From: UBA5336 sp964415675 | GTDB lineage: Bacteria; Pseudomonadota; Alphaproteobacteria; Caulobacterales; Hyphomonadaceae | Length of the DNA stretch: 64,000 nt | Assembly (NCBI GenBank): GCA_964415675.1 | Contig: CAYQBG010000003.1 | Location: 177,653 to 241,652 of the forward strand | Direction of reading: 5' to 3' | In this document: positions 15,088-26,223 of the stretch, one piece after another | Layout of the letters: each line of letters starts with the position of its first letter | Numbering within the stretch: the stretch's first letter is position 1 | Notes under the pieces: generated by a model | The model's input: only the letters and a program-made list of their open reading frames with translations | Database searches by the model: none | What the model was told of the DNA's origin: nothing | Made by a program: the position numbers and the translations under genes

Positions 15088-16514
15088 TGTTCAGCCCATT
15101 CAGACAGTCCCTCGCCGCCATCAGCCTTGTATCCCTGTTCGCCCTGTCCTCCTGCGGCGGCGCGCCCGACGAAGCGGGTGGCAACACCACCACAGAGGAA
15201 GCTACGGCACCAGCCGCCCCAATGCCGGCCATCGATGTTGCCACTCATGAAGGCGATTTCGTTGAAATCCAGCAATTCCAGACGACTGAAGGCATTTCCG
15301 TCTGGCTGGTCACCGAGCCGTCCATCCCGACCGTGTCCATCAATGTCGCCTGGCCGGGAGGCTCGGCGAGCGATCCCGAGGGGCTTGAAGGCCTGTCCGA
15401 TGCCGTCGTCTACCAGATGAATGAAGGCGCCGGCGAACTTGACGCGCTCGCCTTCCAGACTCGGATGGAAGAGCTGAATATGAGTTTTGGCTGCTCGTCG
15501 GGGCGGGACTGGACGTCCTGTTCGACAAGTATGCTGCGCGAAAATGCCGGCGAGGCGATGGATCTTGTCGCACTCGCGATGACCGAGCCGCGATTTGATG
15601 ACGGGCCGTTCGAGCGCTTCCAGCGCGAGGCACTGATCGCGATCAAGCGCCGCGTCACTTCTGCGAGTTTCCTTGCCGGCGAGGCAATGGAAGCCGCGCT
15701 CTACCCCGATCATCCCTATGCCCGCGAGAGCAGCGCGGCCAGTATAGATGCCTTATCGCCTTCGCTCGCGCTCTCATACAAGGATGAGCTGATGGTGCGC
15801 GACGGTATGCTGGTCACAGCCGTGGGAGCCATCTCGCCGACGGATCTAGCCCCGATGATCGACAAGGCATTTGCCGGGCTTCCCGCAAAGGGCGATCTCG
15901 ATCTTCCCGGCAAAGTGAATCTCAACGATCCGCTGCCCGAGCCTGAGCTTGTCGATCTGCCGCAGCCCCAGAGCCTTGTCTCATTCATGGCGCCCGGCCT
16001 GCAACGCGATAATCCTGACTTTTTCACCGCCTATGTGTTGAACTACACATTTGGCGGCGGCGGATTTGAAAGCCGGCTGATGAAAGAATTGCGTGTTGCG
16101 CAGGGCCTGACCTATGGGGTCGGGACCGGGCTGGGCTTTGGCGGGCAGATGGCGACCTGGTCCGGCCGTGGCCAGACACGCAATGAAACCGCAGGCCGGT
16201 TCGTGAACGAAATAAAGACGCAGATGCGTACAATTTCGGAAAATGGTATTACCGCACAGGAACTCGCCGACGCCAAGGCCTACCTCACGGGCGCCTATCC
16301 CCTCGGCTTTGACAGCAATTCGAAGATTGCCGGCCAGATGATGAGCGTTCGTCAGCAGGAACTGGGCGTGGACTATTTCGACCGGCGCAACGCGGCTATT
16401 TCCGCCGTCACGCTGGAGTATGCCAATCGTGTGGCAGCCGAATGGCTGGTGCCAGAGCGCTTTACCTTCGTTGTGGTTGGCGAACCGGAAGGCTTGGAAC
16501 CCGCCATCGACTGA
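15087..16514 (+). CDS. M16 family peptidase-like lipoprotein, inactive subunit
   Basis: This 475-residue homologue of the preceding peptidase has a lipoprotein signal with lipobox LSSC followed by a low-complexity acidic linker (DEAGGNTTTEEATAPAAP). Where the active subunit has HLFEH, this one has VVYQMNEG, so zinc binding is lost. A C-terminal M16 domain with ELRVAQGLTYGVGTG is retained. It probably pairs with the active subunit and ties the complex to a membrane. The start at 15087 has GGAGG at a spacing of 7 and overlaps the previous stop by one base. Confidence 0.9.
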   Translation: MFSPFRQSLAAISLVSLFALSSCGGAPDEAGGNTTTEEATAPAAPMPAIDVATHEGDFVEIQQFQTTEGISVWLVTEPSIPTVSINVAWPGGSASDPEGLEGLSDAVVYQMNEGAGELDALAFQTRMEELNMSFGCSSGRDWTSCSTSMLRENAGEAMDLVALAMTEPRFDDGPFERFQREALIAIKRRVTSASFLAGEAMEAALYPDHPYARESSAASIDALSPSLALSYKDELMVRDGMLVTAVGAISPTDLAPMIDKAFAGLPAKGDLDLPGKVNLNDPLPEPELVDLPQPQSLVSFMAPGLQRDNPDFFTAYVLNYTFGGGGFESRLMKELRVAQGLTYGVGTGLGFGGQMATWSGRGQTRNETAGRFVNEIKTQMRTISENGITAQELADAKAYLTGAYPLGFDSNSKIAGQMMSVRQQELGVDYFDRRNAAISAVTLEYANRVAAEWLVPERFTFVVVGEPEGLEPAID

Positions 16515-16568
16515 CGGGGTCAGCCCATAGCCGGAACGGCGATGACGGCGGGGCCGGGGCGAGGGATA

Positions 16569-17255
16569 TCAGTCGCCGCGCGCAGGTTCATCCGCAGCCT
16601 CTCCGACTTCCGAAGCGGGATTGGGTTCGGCTTGCCGGCTGCTGGCCTCAAGCGAGCGTGTCATGTCCTCGATCTTCCCGATCAGGGCATCAACGGATCC
16701 GCCTGTTCGGTCCAGCAGCGCAAGGAATTGCGCACGCTGCTCAATGGCGAGCCAGATCAGGTTGCCATCAATATTGAGTGCAACATCGACCACCTGGTAT
16801 TCGCCGCTCCGATTCAACACGCGCCAGCGCACATCCATGGCCTGCCCGTCCTCGCGCGGGATGCGTGTATCGACGATGGAATCGCGAGGCGAACGGTCCA
16901 CCGACCCCTGCACTTCGACGCGCTCCCCGCGATAGCGGTCGAGCTCGTTCTCATAGACAGCGAGCGCATAGTCGCGAAACGCCTTGCGATAGCGCGTAAG
17001 CTCGGCCTCATTGAACTGGCGGGCATATTTGCCGATCACGAAATTCGATACCGCATCGAGATCGGTAAACTCATTCATATATCCGGCGAATTTCTCGGTG
17101 CGGGCCGCTGCGTCGAGCGACGGATCATTCAACGTGTTGAGAACGATATTCGCGTTCTCCTCGACATAGGCTTCGGTCGCCTTGTCGGCAGCCGCTGAGC
17201 CGGCGATGAATGCGGCGCTTATCGATGCAGCGATTGCCAATCTGAATCTGGTCAT
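16569..17255 (-). CDS. mlaC: MlaC-like phospholipid-binding periplasmic protein
   Basis: MlaC shuttles phospholipids between the outer-membrane MlaA and the inner-membrane MlaFEDB transporter. The 228-residue protein has a signal peptide (ending SAAADK) and the family core, with FTDLDAVSNFVIGKYARQFN and a following helix. The C terminus is a hydrophilic tail (residues about 200-228, ending EPARGD). The ATG at 17255 has GGAAGGAG upstream. It follows mlaA by 34 bases on the same strand. The transporter genes mlaFED are not in this window. Confidence 0.88.
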   Translation of the reverse strand: MTRFRLAIAASISAAFIAGSAAADKATEAYVEENANIVLNTLNDPSLDAAARTEKFAGYMNEFTDLDAVSNFVIGKYARQFNEAELTRYRKAFRDYALAVYENELDRYRGERVEVQGSVDRSPRDSIVDTRIPREDGQAMDVRWRVLNRSGEYQVVDVALNIDGNLIWLAIEQRAQFLALLDRTGGSVDALIGKIEDMTRSLEASSRQAEPNPASEVGEAADEPARGD

Positions 17256-17289
17256 CTGGCTCTCCTTCCTTTGCGGCGATTGGCCGCGC

Positions 17290-18036
17290 TTACTCAAAAT
17301 CATCAAAATCGGGCAGATCTTTGTACGGGTCTTCGTCTTCCCGTCCGTTTCGCACTGCGGCCTTGCGCTGGGCAGTATAGCTGCGGCGCAGTGCGACATA
17401 GGGTTCGGGCTGCTCGCGCAACAGTTCCAGCTGGTCATCCAGGGCAACGCGGGTCTGCAACAGTCCAAGACCGAAACTTGTCCAGCGGAGCGTTTCGGTC
17501 AGGTCCTCATCACTATTGATTTCGCCGGTGTTGAGCGGGTCGATGAACCCGTCCACGCCACGTCCGGCCGCATCTCGCAGATTGCTGGGCCCCATCAGCG
17601 GCAGAACGAGGAACGGCCCCTCTTCAACGCCCCAGACGGCCAGTGTCTGGCCGAAATCCTCTGAATGGCGCTCAACCCCGAATTCAGCGGCCGGGTCGAA
17701 CACGCCAAGCACGCCCACAGTGGAATTGACGATAAACCGGTAAAACGTCTCCGCGGCGCGAACGGGCTCGCCCTGAAGGACATCATTGGCGAACACAACC
17801 GGTGAATTAAGATTGGAAAGGGCATTCGACACGCCCTCGCGCGCAAGAGCCGGGGTGACCACCACATAGGCATCTGCGACCGGGCCGATCACAGCCTTGT
17901 CGGCCGCCTCATTGAAAGCGAACATCTGACGGTTGAAGGGCTCCAGCGGGTCATTCACATCGCCTGTACTGGTCGCAGTGTTGGCGCATCCTCCAACTGC
18001 AATGGTCAGAAAAAATCCCGCTAGTGTCACGCGCAT
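17290..18036 (-). CDS. mlaA: MlaA (VacJ) outer-membrane lipoprotein
   Basis: MlaA forms a ring in the outer membrane that removes misplaced phospholipids. The 248-residue protein begins with a lipoprotein signal (lipobox VGGC) and shows the family phrase NDPLEPFNRQMFAFNE, then NSTVGVLGVFDPA and EDFGQTLAVWG. The acidic tail (DEDPYKDLPDFDDFE) is usual in alphaproteobacteria. The ATG at 18036 is chosen because AAAGGAA lies 8 bases upstream and the signal then has normal length; an in-frame ATG at 18066 is the alternative. It is first in a two-gene unit with mlaC. Confidence 0.93.
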   Translation of the reverse strand: MRVTLAGFFLTIAVGGCANTATSTGDVNDPLEPFNRQMFAFNEAADKAVIGPVADAYVVVTPALAREGVSNALSNLNSPVVFANDVLQGEPVRAAETFYRFIVNSTVGVLGVFDPAAEFGVERHSEDFGQTLAVWGVEEGPFLVLPLMGPSNLRDAAGRGVDGFIDPLNTGEINSDEDLTETLRWTSFGLGLLQTRVALDDQLELLREQPEPYVALRRSYTAQRKAAVRNGREDEDPYKDLPDFDDFE

Positions 18037-18163
18037 CCAGATCGTTCCTTTGTGTCCGTAAGCCATATGTGGTTCGCGATGAATGCCAGCAATACACAGC
18101 GCCGTGAGGGCCAATGCGCACGCAAAAAGAGTGCTATTCTGGTCACACCCGCTTGCATGACCA

Positions 18164-18179
18164 ATAAAGATATATTTAT
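18164..18179. promoter_or_regulatory. AT-rich palindromic operator of the methionine-cycle operon
   Basis: The 16-base ATAAAGATATATTTAT is a palindrome at 14 of 16 positions and stands out from the GC-rich surroundings. It ends 8 bases before the ArsR-type regulator's start codon. Regulators of this family (SahR) bind such AT-rich inverted repeats before SAM-cycle genes. It is probably the autoregulatory site for the whole operon. Confidence 0.6.
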
Positions 18180-18187
18180 ATGACAAT

Positions 18188-19168
18188 ATGGAACAGGCGC
18201 TCGGGCAGATTGTGGAAAGATTGCGCGCGGCGGGCGAACCGACGCGCCTGCGCATCCTCGCGCTCTTGCGCCATGGAGAATTGTCTGTCGGAGAGCTCGT
18301 CCAGGTCCTGGGCCAGAGCCAGCCGAGACTCTCTCACCACCTGAAAGTGCTATCAAGCGCCGGTCTTGCCAAGCGGCTGCCTGAGGGCGCACGCGTCTTC
18401 TACCGCGCCGCGTCCAGCGGGCCGGCCGGCGCACTGGTTGACCATATCTTCGACGGCCTCAGCGACACCAGCGGGGAGCTGGCCCGCGATGCCAAGCAAC
18501 TCGGGCATATTCGCGCCGAACGCGCCGCCGAGGCCAGGGCCTATTTCAATCGGCTGGCCGAAACCTGGGACGCGGAACGCGACCTGCATTTTCCGAATGA
18601 AGGGATCGAAGGTGCGATCATTTCCGTTGCGGGCGATGGGCCGTTCTGCCAACTGATTGATATCGGTACGGGCACGGGGCGCATGCTGGAGTTGCTCGCG
18701 CCGCGGGCCGAACGGGCAGAAGGGCTGGATCTCAGTCACAATATGCTCAACGTGGCGCGTGCCCAACTGGCAGATGCCGGACTCGATCACGCGCATGTCC
18801 GCCAGGGCGACGCCTGCGCCACGCCCTTCGCCGATGAAAGCGCCGATCTTGTGATCATCCATCAGGTCCTGCATTTCATTGATGCGCCGGACCGGGTGCT
18901 TCGGGAGGCGGGGCGCATACTGATGCCGGGCGGACGCATGATCATTGTCGACTTCGCGCCGCATGAGCTGGAATTTCTTCGTGAGGCGCATGGCCATAAC
19001 AGGCTGGGCATTGCCGATGAGGCCCTTCGCGCCTGGGTCGATGGGATCGGGCTGGACCTCAGCTCATTCCGCCATTTCAACCCGCCGGCCGACCGACCCA
19101 ACGGTCTCGGCGTCCATATCTGGGCGTTCGACAAACCTCCGGCCAGCAAGAAGGAGGCCGCCGCATGA
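18188..19168 (+). CDS. ArsR-family regulator fused to a SAM-dependent methyltransferase domain (SahR-like)
   Basis: Residues 1-100 form an ArsR winged helix (recognition helix around SQPRLSHHLKVL) without the cysteine metal-site motif of metal sensors. Residues about 110-320 are a class I methyltransferase fold with motif I LIDIGTGTGR at 156-165 and the ubiE-like phrase VLHFIDAPDRVLREAGRIL. Because it heads an operon with metF and metH, the C-terminal domain probably senses SAM or S-adenosylhomocysteine, as proposed for SahR regulators. True methyltransferase activity is possible but unproven. It ends in an ATGA overlap with metF. Confidence 0.85.
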   Translation: MEQALGQIVERLRAAGEPTRLRILALLRHGELSVGELVQVLGQSQPRLSHHLKVLSSAGLAKRLPEGARVFYRAASSGPAGALVDHIFDGLSDTSGELARDAKQLGHIRAERAAEARAYFNRLAETWDAERDLHFPNEGIEGAIISVAGDGPFCQLIDIGTGTGRMLELLAPRAERAEGLDLSHNMLNVARAQLADAGLDHAHVRQGDACATPFADESADLVIIHQVLHFIDAPDRVLREAGRILMPGGRMIIVDFAPHELEFLREAHGHNRLGIADEALRAWVDGIGLDLSSFRHFNPPADRPNGLGVHIWAFDKPPASKKEAAA

Positions 19169-20085
19169 GCGTGATGTCCATGGCCCGCAGTCAGGCGCAG
19201 GGCTCGCCACACGTGTCTTTCGAATTCTTCCCGCCCAAGAATGAGGCGATGTCAGATCGGCTCTGGGAGTGCGTTCGTCGGCTGGAGCCGATGGCGCCCG
19301 ATTTCGTGTCGGTAACCTATGGCGCCGGCGGCTCGACGCGCGAGAGAACCCACGACACGGTGAAACGACTGGCGCAGGAGACGAGCCTGACGCCGGCGGC
19401 ACATCTCACTTGCGTAGACGCGACGCAGGAAGAGGTTCAGGCTGTTGCGGAAGCGTATTGGAAAGCGGGTGTTAAACACATTGTCGCCCTTCGTGGTGAC
19501 AGCCCCAACGGTATGGGCGAGCCATTCCGGCCCCATCCGGGCGGATATGAAAGCTCGGTTGACCTCGTGGCCGGCCTGCGTGCTCACCGCCCCGACCTTG
19601 GAAAAGTCTTTGAAGTGTCGGTGGCCTGCTATCCCGAACGCCATCCCGACAGCCTCGGCTGGGACGAGGATATGGCGCTGCTCAGGGCCAAGCAGGAGGC
19701 TGGCGCAGACAGGGCCATCACGCAGTTCTTCTTCGAGCCGGACACATTCCTTCGCTTCCGCGACCGGGCCGCTGCCGCAGGCGTGACAATGCCACTGGTG
19801 CCAGGGATCATGCTGCAGCCCAATTTCAAAGGCCTGAAGCGGATCGCGGGACTATGCGACGCGCATCTGCCGGACTGGCTACACCAGCTCTATGAGGGCC
19901 TCGACGAGGATGCCGAGACCCGAGACCTCGTGACCGCCAATGTCGCTGCTGAATTGTGCCACCATCTGGCCGACGAAGGTGTGGAGTATTTTCATTTCTA
20001 CACGCTGAACCGGGCCAGTCTGGCGCTGTCGACATGCCATCTTCTGGGCCTCAAACCGGCCGCGCCAAAAGCGAAAGCTGCCTGA
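19165..20085 (+). CDS. metF: Methylenetetrahydrofolate reductase
   Basis: MetF is a FAD enzyme that reduces 5,10-methylene-THF to 5-methyl-THF, the methyl donor for MetH. The 306-residue protein has the N-terminal VSFEFFPPKNE, the VSVTYGAGGSTRERT segment and ALRGDSPNG, all signature stretches of the barrel. The start overlaps the regulator stop by four bases, and metH part 1 begins 3 bases after the stop, so the operon is tightly coupled. Regulation through the operator at 18164 is likely. Confidence 0.96.
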   Translation: MSVMSMARSQAQGSPHVSFEFFPPKNEAMSDRLWECVRRLEPMAPDFVSVTYGAGGSTRERTHDTVKRLAQETSLTPAAHLTCVDATQEEVQAVAEAYWKAGVKHIVALRGDSPNGMGEPFRPHPGGYESSVDLVAGLRAHRPDLGKVFEVSVACYPERHPDSLGWDEDMALLRAKQEAGADRAITQFFFEPDTFLRFRDRAAAAGVTMPLVPGIMLQPNFKGLKRIAGLCDAHLPDWLHQLYEGLDEDAETRDLVTANVAAELCHHLADEGVEYFHFYTLNRASLALSTCHLLGLKPAAPKAKAA

Positions 20086-20088
20086 TCC

Positions 20089-21123
20089 ATGCCAACAAGC
20101 AAGAATACGCTCTCCACCCTGTCGGCAGAGGCCGAACAGCGAATCCTGATCCTTGATGGCGCTATGGGAACGATGATTCAGGGCCATGATCTCTCCGAGG
20201 AGGAATTTCGAGGGGCACGCTTTGCCGACTGGGCAAAGCCGCTGAAGGGCAATAATGACCTGCTCAACCTCACGCGGCCCGACCTGATTGAGGCGATCCA
20301 TGGCGAATTCATTGCGGCGGGCGCTGATCTCATAGAAACCAATACATTCAGCGCCACGTCCATCGCCCAGGCGGATTATGCGATGGAGGAACTCGCGGCT
20401 GAAATCGCCGCTGAAGGCGCAAAAGCCGCGCGCCGCGCCGCCAACGCCGCCGGTCGCCCTGTTGGCGTGCTCGGCGCTATGGGTCCGACCAACAAGACCC
20501 TGTCGCTCAGCCCGGATGTGAACAATCCAGGCTACCGCGAAGTGACCTTCGATGATGTGCGCGAGGCTTATCTTGAACAGGCCGAAGCCATGGCGCCGCA
20601 TATTGACGGCTTCCTGATCGAGACCGTGTTCGACACACTGAACGCCAAGGCCGCGATCAAGGCGCTGATCGACCTTGATGCCGGCTTGCCAATCGTGATT
20701 TCTGGCACGATCACGGACGCTTCGGGCCGCACATTATCAGGACAAACCGCCGAAGCCTTCTGGTATTCTGTGCGCCACGCAAAGCCCTGGGCGATTGGGC
20801 TCAATTGCGCGCTGGGCGCAAAAGCCATGCGCCCGCATATCGCCGCTATTTCGAAAGTGGCCGACACTCGCGTGATTGCCTACCCCAATGCCGGCCTGCC
20901 CAATGAGTTCGGCGAATATGACGAAACCCCTAAGGAAACCGCCGCCCAGCTTGAGGAATGGGCCTCTTCGAGGCTGGTCAACATCATGGGCGGCTGCTGC
21001 GGCACCACACCGGCACATATCGCATCCATCGCTGACGCAGCGACCGGCAAGGCCGCGCGCGCGATACCTACGCCCGCGCCTGCGATGCGCCTGTCCGGGC
21101 TGGAACCCTTTGAGCTGGCGTAA
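20089..21123 (+). CDS. metH: Methionine synthase part 1: homocysteine-binding domain
   Basis: This 344-residue protein is the N-terminal zinc/homocysteine module of cobalamin-dependent methionine synthase. It shows ILDGAMGTMIQ near the start, and the zinc cysteines are C240 (LNCALG) and C303-C304 (GGCCGTTP). It stops cleanly after the first barrel, and the remaining domains are encoded by the gene at 21557, so the enzyme is split. Split MetH is known from other alphaproteobacteria and is not a frameshift. A small gene lies between the halves, overlapping by one base (TAATG). Confidence 0.94.
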   Translation: MPTSKNTLSTLSAEAEQRILILDGAMGTMIQGHDLSEEEFRGARFADWAKPLKGNNDLLNLTRPDLIEAIHGEFIAAGADLIETNTFSATSIAQADYAMEELAAEIAAEGAKAARRAANAAGRPVGVLGAMGPTNKTLSLSPDVNNPGYREVTFDDVREAYLEQAEAMAPHIDGFLIETVFDTLNAKAAIKALIDLDAGLPIVISGTITDASGRTLSGQTAEAFWYSVRHAKPWAIGLNCALGAKAMRPHIAAISKVADTRVIAYPNAGLPNEFGEYDETPKETAAQLEEWASSRLVNIMGGCCGTTPAHIASIADAATGKAARAIPTPAPAMRLSGLEPFELA

Positions 21124-21556
21124 TGGCGGTCGCCGCGCCACTTGTCTCGCCCGGCGACCTGTTCGCCTTTTACGGCCTTCTAAAACAGGGCGCAACCGGC
21201 ATGCCAGCGCATATCGACCTTGCTGCAGCAGGTCGTTTCGAAGGCCCGTGCCTGTTTCGCGGCTCGATGTATGATCTTGGCGGATATCCGGGTGTCGTCG
21301 CCGGTGATGCGCTTTGCCGGGCCGAGAAATGGCGGATTGCGGACCCCTCGATCGTCGCCGCGCTGGATGCTTTCGAAGACATCGACCCGGCTGACGCCGG
21401 AAACTCGCTCTACCTGCGCCGCAGGACTGAGCTTCTCGGCATTAGCGGCGTGCCGACCGGCGAGGTCGCTTTTGTCTACTGGTTCAATCGCGCCGCTAAC
21501 TCATTCCCCTTTATCGCAAACGGAAACTGGCCGCTTGAGGCCGGAAGGACATGCGC

Positions 21557-21560
<4 letters not shown>
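21123..21560 (+). CDS. Gamma-glutamylcyclotransferase-like (AIG2-type) protein
   Basis: The 145-residue protein has the AIG2/GGCT fold signatures: FAFYGLLKQG (YGLL at 17-20), GSMYDLGGYPG, and E85 in LDAFEDID as the probable catalytic acid. Such enzymes release 5-oxoproline from gamma-glutamyl amines or peptides, including glutathione breakdown products. It starts in a TAATG overlap with metH part 1 and ends in an ATGA overlap with part 2, so it is translated with the synthase. Its role may be to supply cysteine sulfur for methionine, but that is inference. Confidence 0.8.
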
Positions 21561-24288
<2,728 letters not shown>

Positions 24289-24289
<1 letters not shown>

Positions 24290-24678
24290 TGAGTCACCTC
24301 GCCAATATCACGCTGGTCATTCCCGATTATGACGCGGCCATTGCCTTCTTCACCCATGTGCTCGGCTTTGAGCTGGTCGAGGACACCGCGCTCAGCGAGA
24401 CCAAGCGCTTTGTGCGCGTGCGCCCGCGGGAGGGCGAGACGGCGCTTCTGCTCGCCCAGCCGAAGAATGACGAGGAGCGCGCCGCCATTGGACGTCAGGC
24501 GGGCGGGCGGGTCGCCTTTTTCCTGCACACGGATAATTTCGCACGCGATGTCGCCGCGCTCAGGGCGGCTGGCGTTGTGTTTCGCGGTGAACCACGTAGC
24601 GAGCCCTATGGCCGCGTCATCGTGTTCGAAGACCCATGGGGCAATCCCTGGGACCTCATCCAGCCGCCAAAACACTGA
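24289..24678 (+). CDS. VOC (glyoxalase/bleomycin-resistance fold) protein
   Basis: The 129-residue protein is a single vicinal-oxygen-chelate unit with paired beta-alpha-beta modules: the start HLANITLVIPDYDAAIAFFT and the end VIVFEDPWGNPWDLIQP are characteristic. Such proteins bind a metal and may isomerise, open rings or bind drugs; no substrate is evident. The ATG at 24289 overlaps the metH stop by one base, so it is the last gene of the methionine operon. The in-frame GTG at 24286 is unlikely. Confidence 0.85.
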
Positions 24679-24793
24679 TTTCGCCCCGGTCGAGGCATGC
24701 GTTGCCCAAAAGGTGCTGCCTGCCGGCTTTCCTGGCAATCTATTCGGCGTATCCGATATTTGAAGGTCGTATTCTCCTTTCTCGTAATTCATG

Positions 24794-24823
24794 TTGAATG
24801 ATTCGACCCTGGAATGCTATATT
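24794..24823 (+). promoter_or_regulatory. Promoter of the branched-chain 2-oxoacid dehydrogenase operon
   Basis: TTGAAT (24794-24799) and TATATT (24818-24823) are spaced by 18 bases, a good sigma-70 promoter. The bases around the -10 (GCTATATT) also fit the Caulobacter -10 form. Transcription would start near 24830, giving a leader of about 43 bases with AAGGAGG at 24856. Confidence 0.6.
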
Positions 24824-24872
24824 CGAAGCATAAAGACATTGCGCTTCTGGCGCATAAGGAGGAATTGGAGAC

Positions 24873-26102
24873 ATGGCGAGCCCCGAAAAGCTCTTTCAGG
24901 TGCCTGCGCCTCAGGCGCGACCTGGCGACACGCCCGACTTTTCGAAACTGGATCTGCCGGCTGCCGGCGAGATGCGCCGTCCCGACATGCTGGCCGATGC
25001 CCGCGAAACGTTTGATCTCGCCTTCGGTCTTGTAGGCGTGCTGAATGACAAGCATGAGGCCGTTGGCGAATGGGCGCCGGACGTGGCGCCCGAAACGCTG
25101 CGCGCAGGCCTGAAGACGATGGTTCTGACGCGCGAATATGACAATCGCATGCTGAAGATGCAGCGCACCAAGCGGCTAAGCTTCTACATGAAATCGCTGG
25201 GGGAGGAGGCAACGGCCGTCGCAGCCGCCCAGGCACTCGACGACAATGACATGCTGTTCCCGAGCTATCGCCAGCAGGGCGCGCTACTCCAGCGCGGCGG
25301 AGATATTGTCGACATGATGTGTCACTGCATTTCGAATGCCCGCGACAGTCTAAAGGGCCGACAACTGCCGGTGCATTATACCAGCCGCGAACTCAACTGG
25401 TTCTCGATTTCAGGCAATCTCGGCACGCAGTTTCCCCAGGCGGTCGGCTGGTCGATGGCCTCGGCGCTGAAAGGCGAAAACGCGATCGCCTGTTCCTGGA
25501 TTGGTGAGGGAACCACAGCAGAGGGCGATTTCCATTCCGCAATGACGCTCGCTTCGACCTATAATGCGCCAGTGATCCTGAACGTGGCCAACAATCAGTG
25601 GGCCATTTCGATGCACAATTCGATCTCGCGCGGCAAGGCGACCAGCTTTGCTTCCAAGGCCATTGGCTATGGCATTCCCGGCATCCGTGTGGATGGCAAT
25701 GATTATCTTGCCGTCTATGCGGCGGTGACATGGGCCGCCGAGCGCGCCCGCAATGGCGGTGGCCCGACGCTGATCGAGCATTACACTTATCGCGGCGAAG
25801 CCCACTCGACATCAGACGACCCGTCGAAATACCGTCCGAAAGACGAATACAAGGCCTGGCCACTGGGCGATCCGGTCGAGCGCCTGCGTGCCCATCTCAT
25901 CACGCAGGGCGAATGGGACGCAGACAGGCATGACAAATGGGAAACCGACTGCCGCGAGCGCGTTGCTGCGGCCTGGAAGGAAGCGGTGACCCACGGCACG
26001 CTGGAAGAAGGTCCTCACGCGCCGACCGAAAGCATGTTCGAAGATGTTTTTGCCGTCCAGCCCTGGCACCTTCGTCGCCAGCGTCAGGAGCTCGGCCTTT
26101 AA
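24873..26102 (+). CDS. bkdA1: Branched-chain 2-oxoacid dehydrogenase E1 alpha subunit
   Basis: E1 alpha binds thiamine pyrophosphate and decarboxylates the 2-oxoacids made from valine, leucine and isoleucine. The 409-residue length and an N-terminal extension before the core are typical of the branched-chain rather than the pyruvate enzyme. The thiamine motif runs from GEGTTAEGDFH to NVANNQWAIS, and the phosphorylation-loop-like segment YRGEAHSTSDDPSKYR is present. It is the first of four genes. Ribosome site AAGGAGG lies 10 bases upstream of the ATG. Confidence 0.94.
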   Translation: MASPEKLFQVPAPQARPGDTPDFSKLDLPAAGEMRRPDMLADARETFDLAFGLVGVLNDKHEAVGEWAPDVAPETLRAGLKTMVLTREYDNRMLKMQRTKRLSFYMKSLGEEATAVAAAQALDDNDMLFPSYRQQGALLQRGGDIVDMMCHCISNARDSLKGRQLPVHYTSRELNWFSISGNLGTQFPQAVGWSMASALKGENAIACSWIGEGTTAEGDFHSAMTLASTYNAPVILNVANNQWAISMHNSISRGKATSFASKAIGYGIPGIRVDGNDYLAVYAAVTWAAERARNGGGPTLIEHYTYRGEAHSTSDDPSKYRPKDEYKAWPLGDPVERLRAHLITQGEWDADRHDKWETDCRERVAAAWKEAVTHGTLEEGPHAPTESMFEDVFAVQPWHLRRQRQELGL

Positions 26103-26115
26103 GTTCCTCCCGACT

Positions 26116-26206
26116 GGCCCTTACCGGAGCGGACCCGAAGTCTGGACGCGCAGAATGCCTCTTCAGACCTCGAATTCGCTTCGGCAAGGGCCTCTTTTTT
26201 CGGCCC
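26116..26206 (+). promoter_or_regulatory. Structured, terminator-like leader between E1 alpha and E1 beta
   Basis: GGCCCTT (26116-26122) is perfectly complementary to AAGGGCC (26186-26192), which is followed directly by TCTTTTTT. Inside are a second perfect pair, CCGAAG (26135-26140) with CTTCGG (26179-26184), and a third, TCTG (26141-26144) with CAGA (26164-26167). A rival hairpin, GGGCC (26188-26192) with GGCCC (26202-26206), would use the same bases and break the outer stem. The form resembles an attenuator, or a processing site setting subunit ratio. It lies in the one wide gap of an otherwise overlapping operon. Confidence 0.4.
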
Positions 26207-26223
26207 AGCAGAGTGAGACCGCC

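Noticed and set aside
18037..18187. A SAM or SAH riboswitch before the methionine operon
   Set aside because: The leader after the operator is only a few bases long, too short for a riboswitch; a protein operator explains the control.
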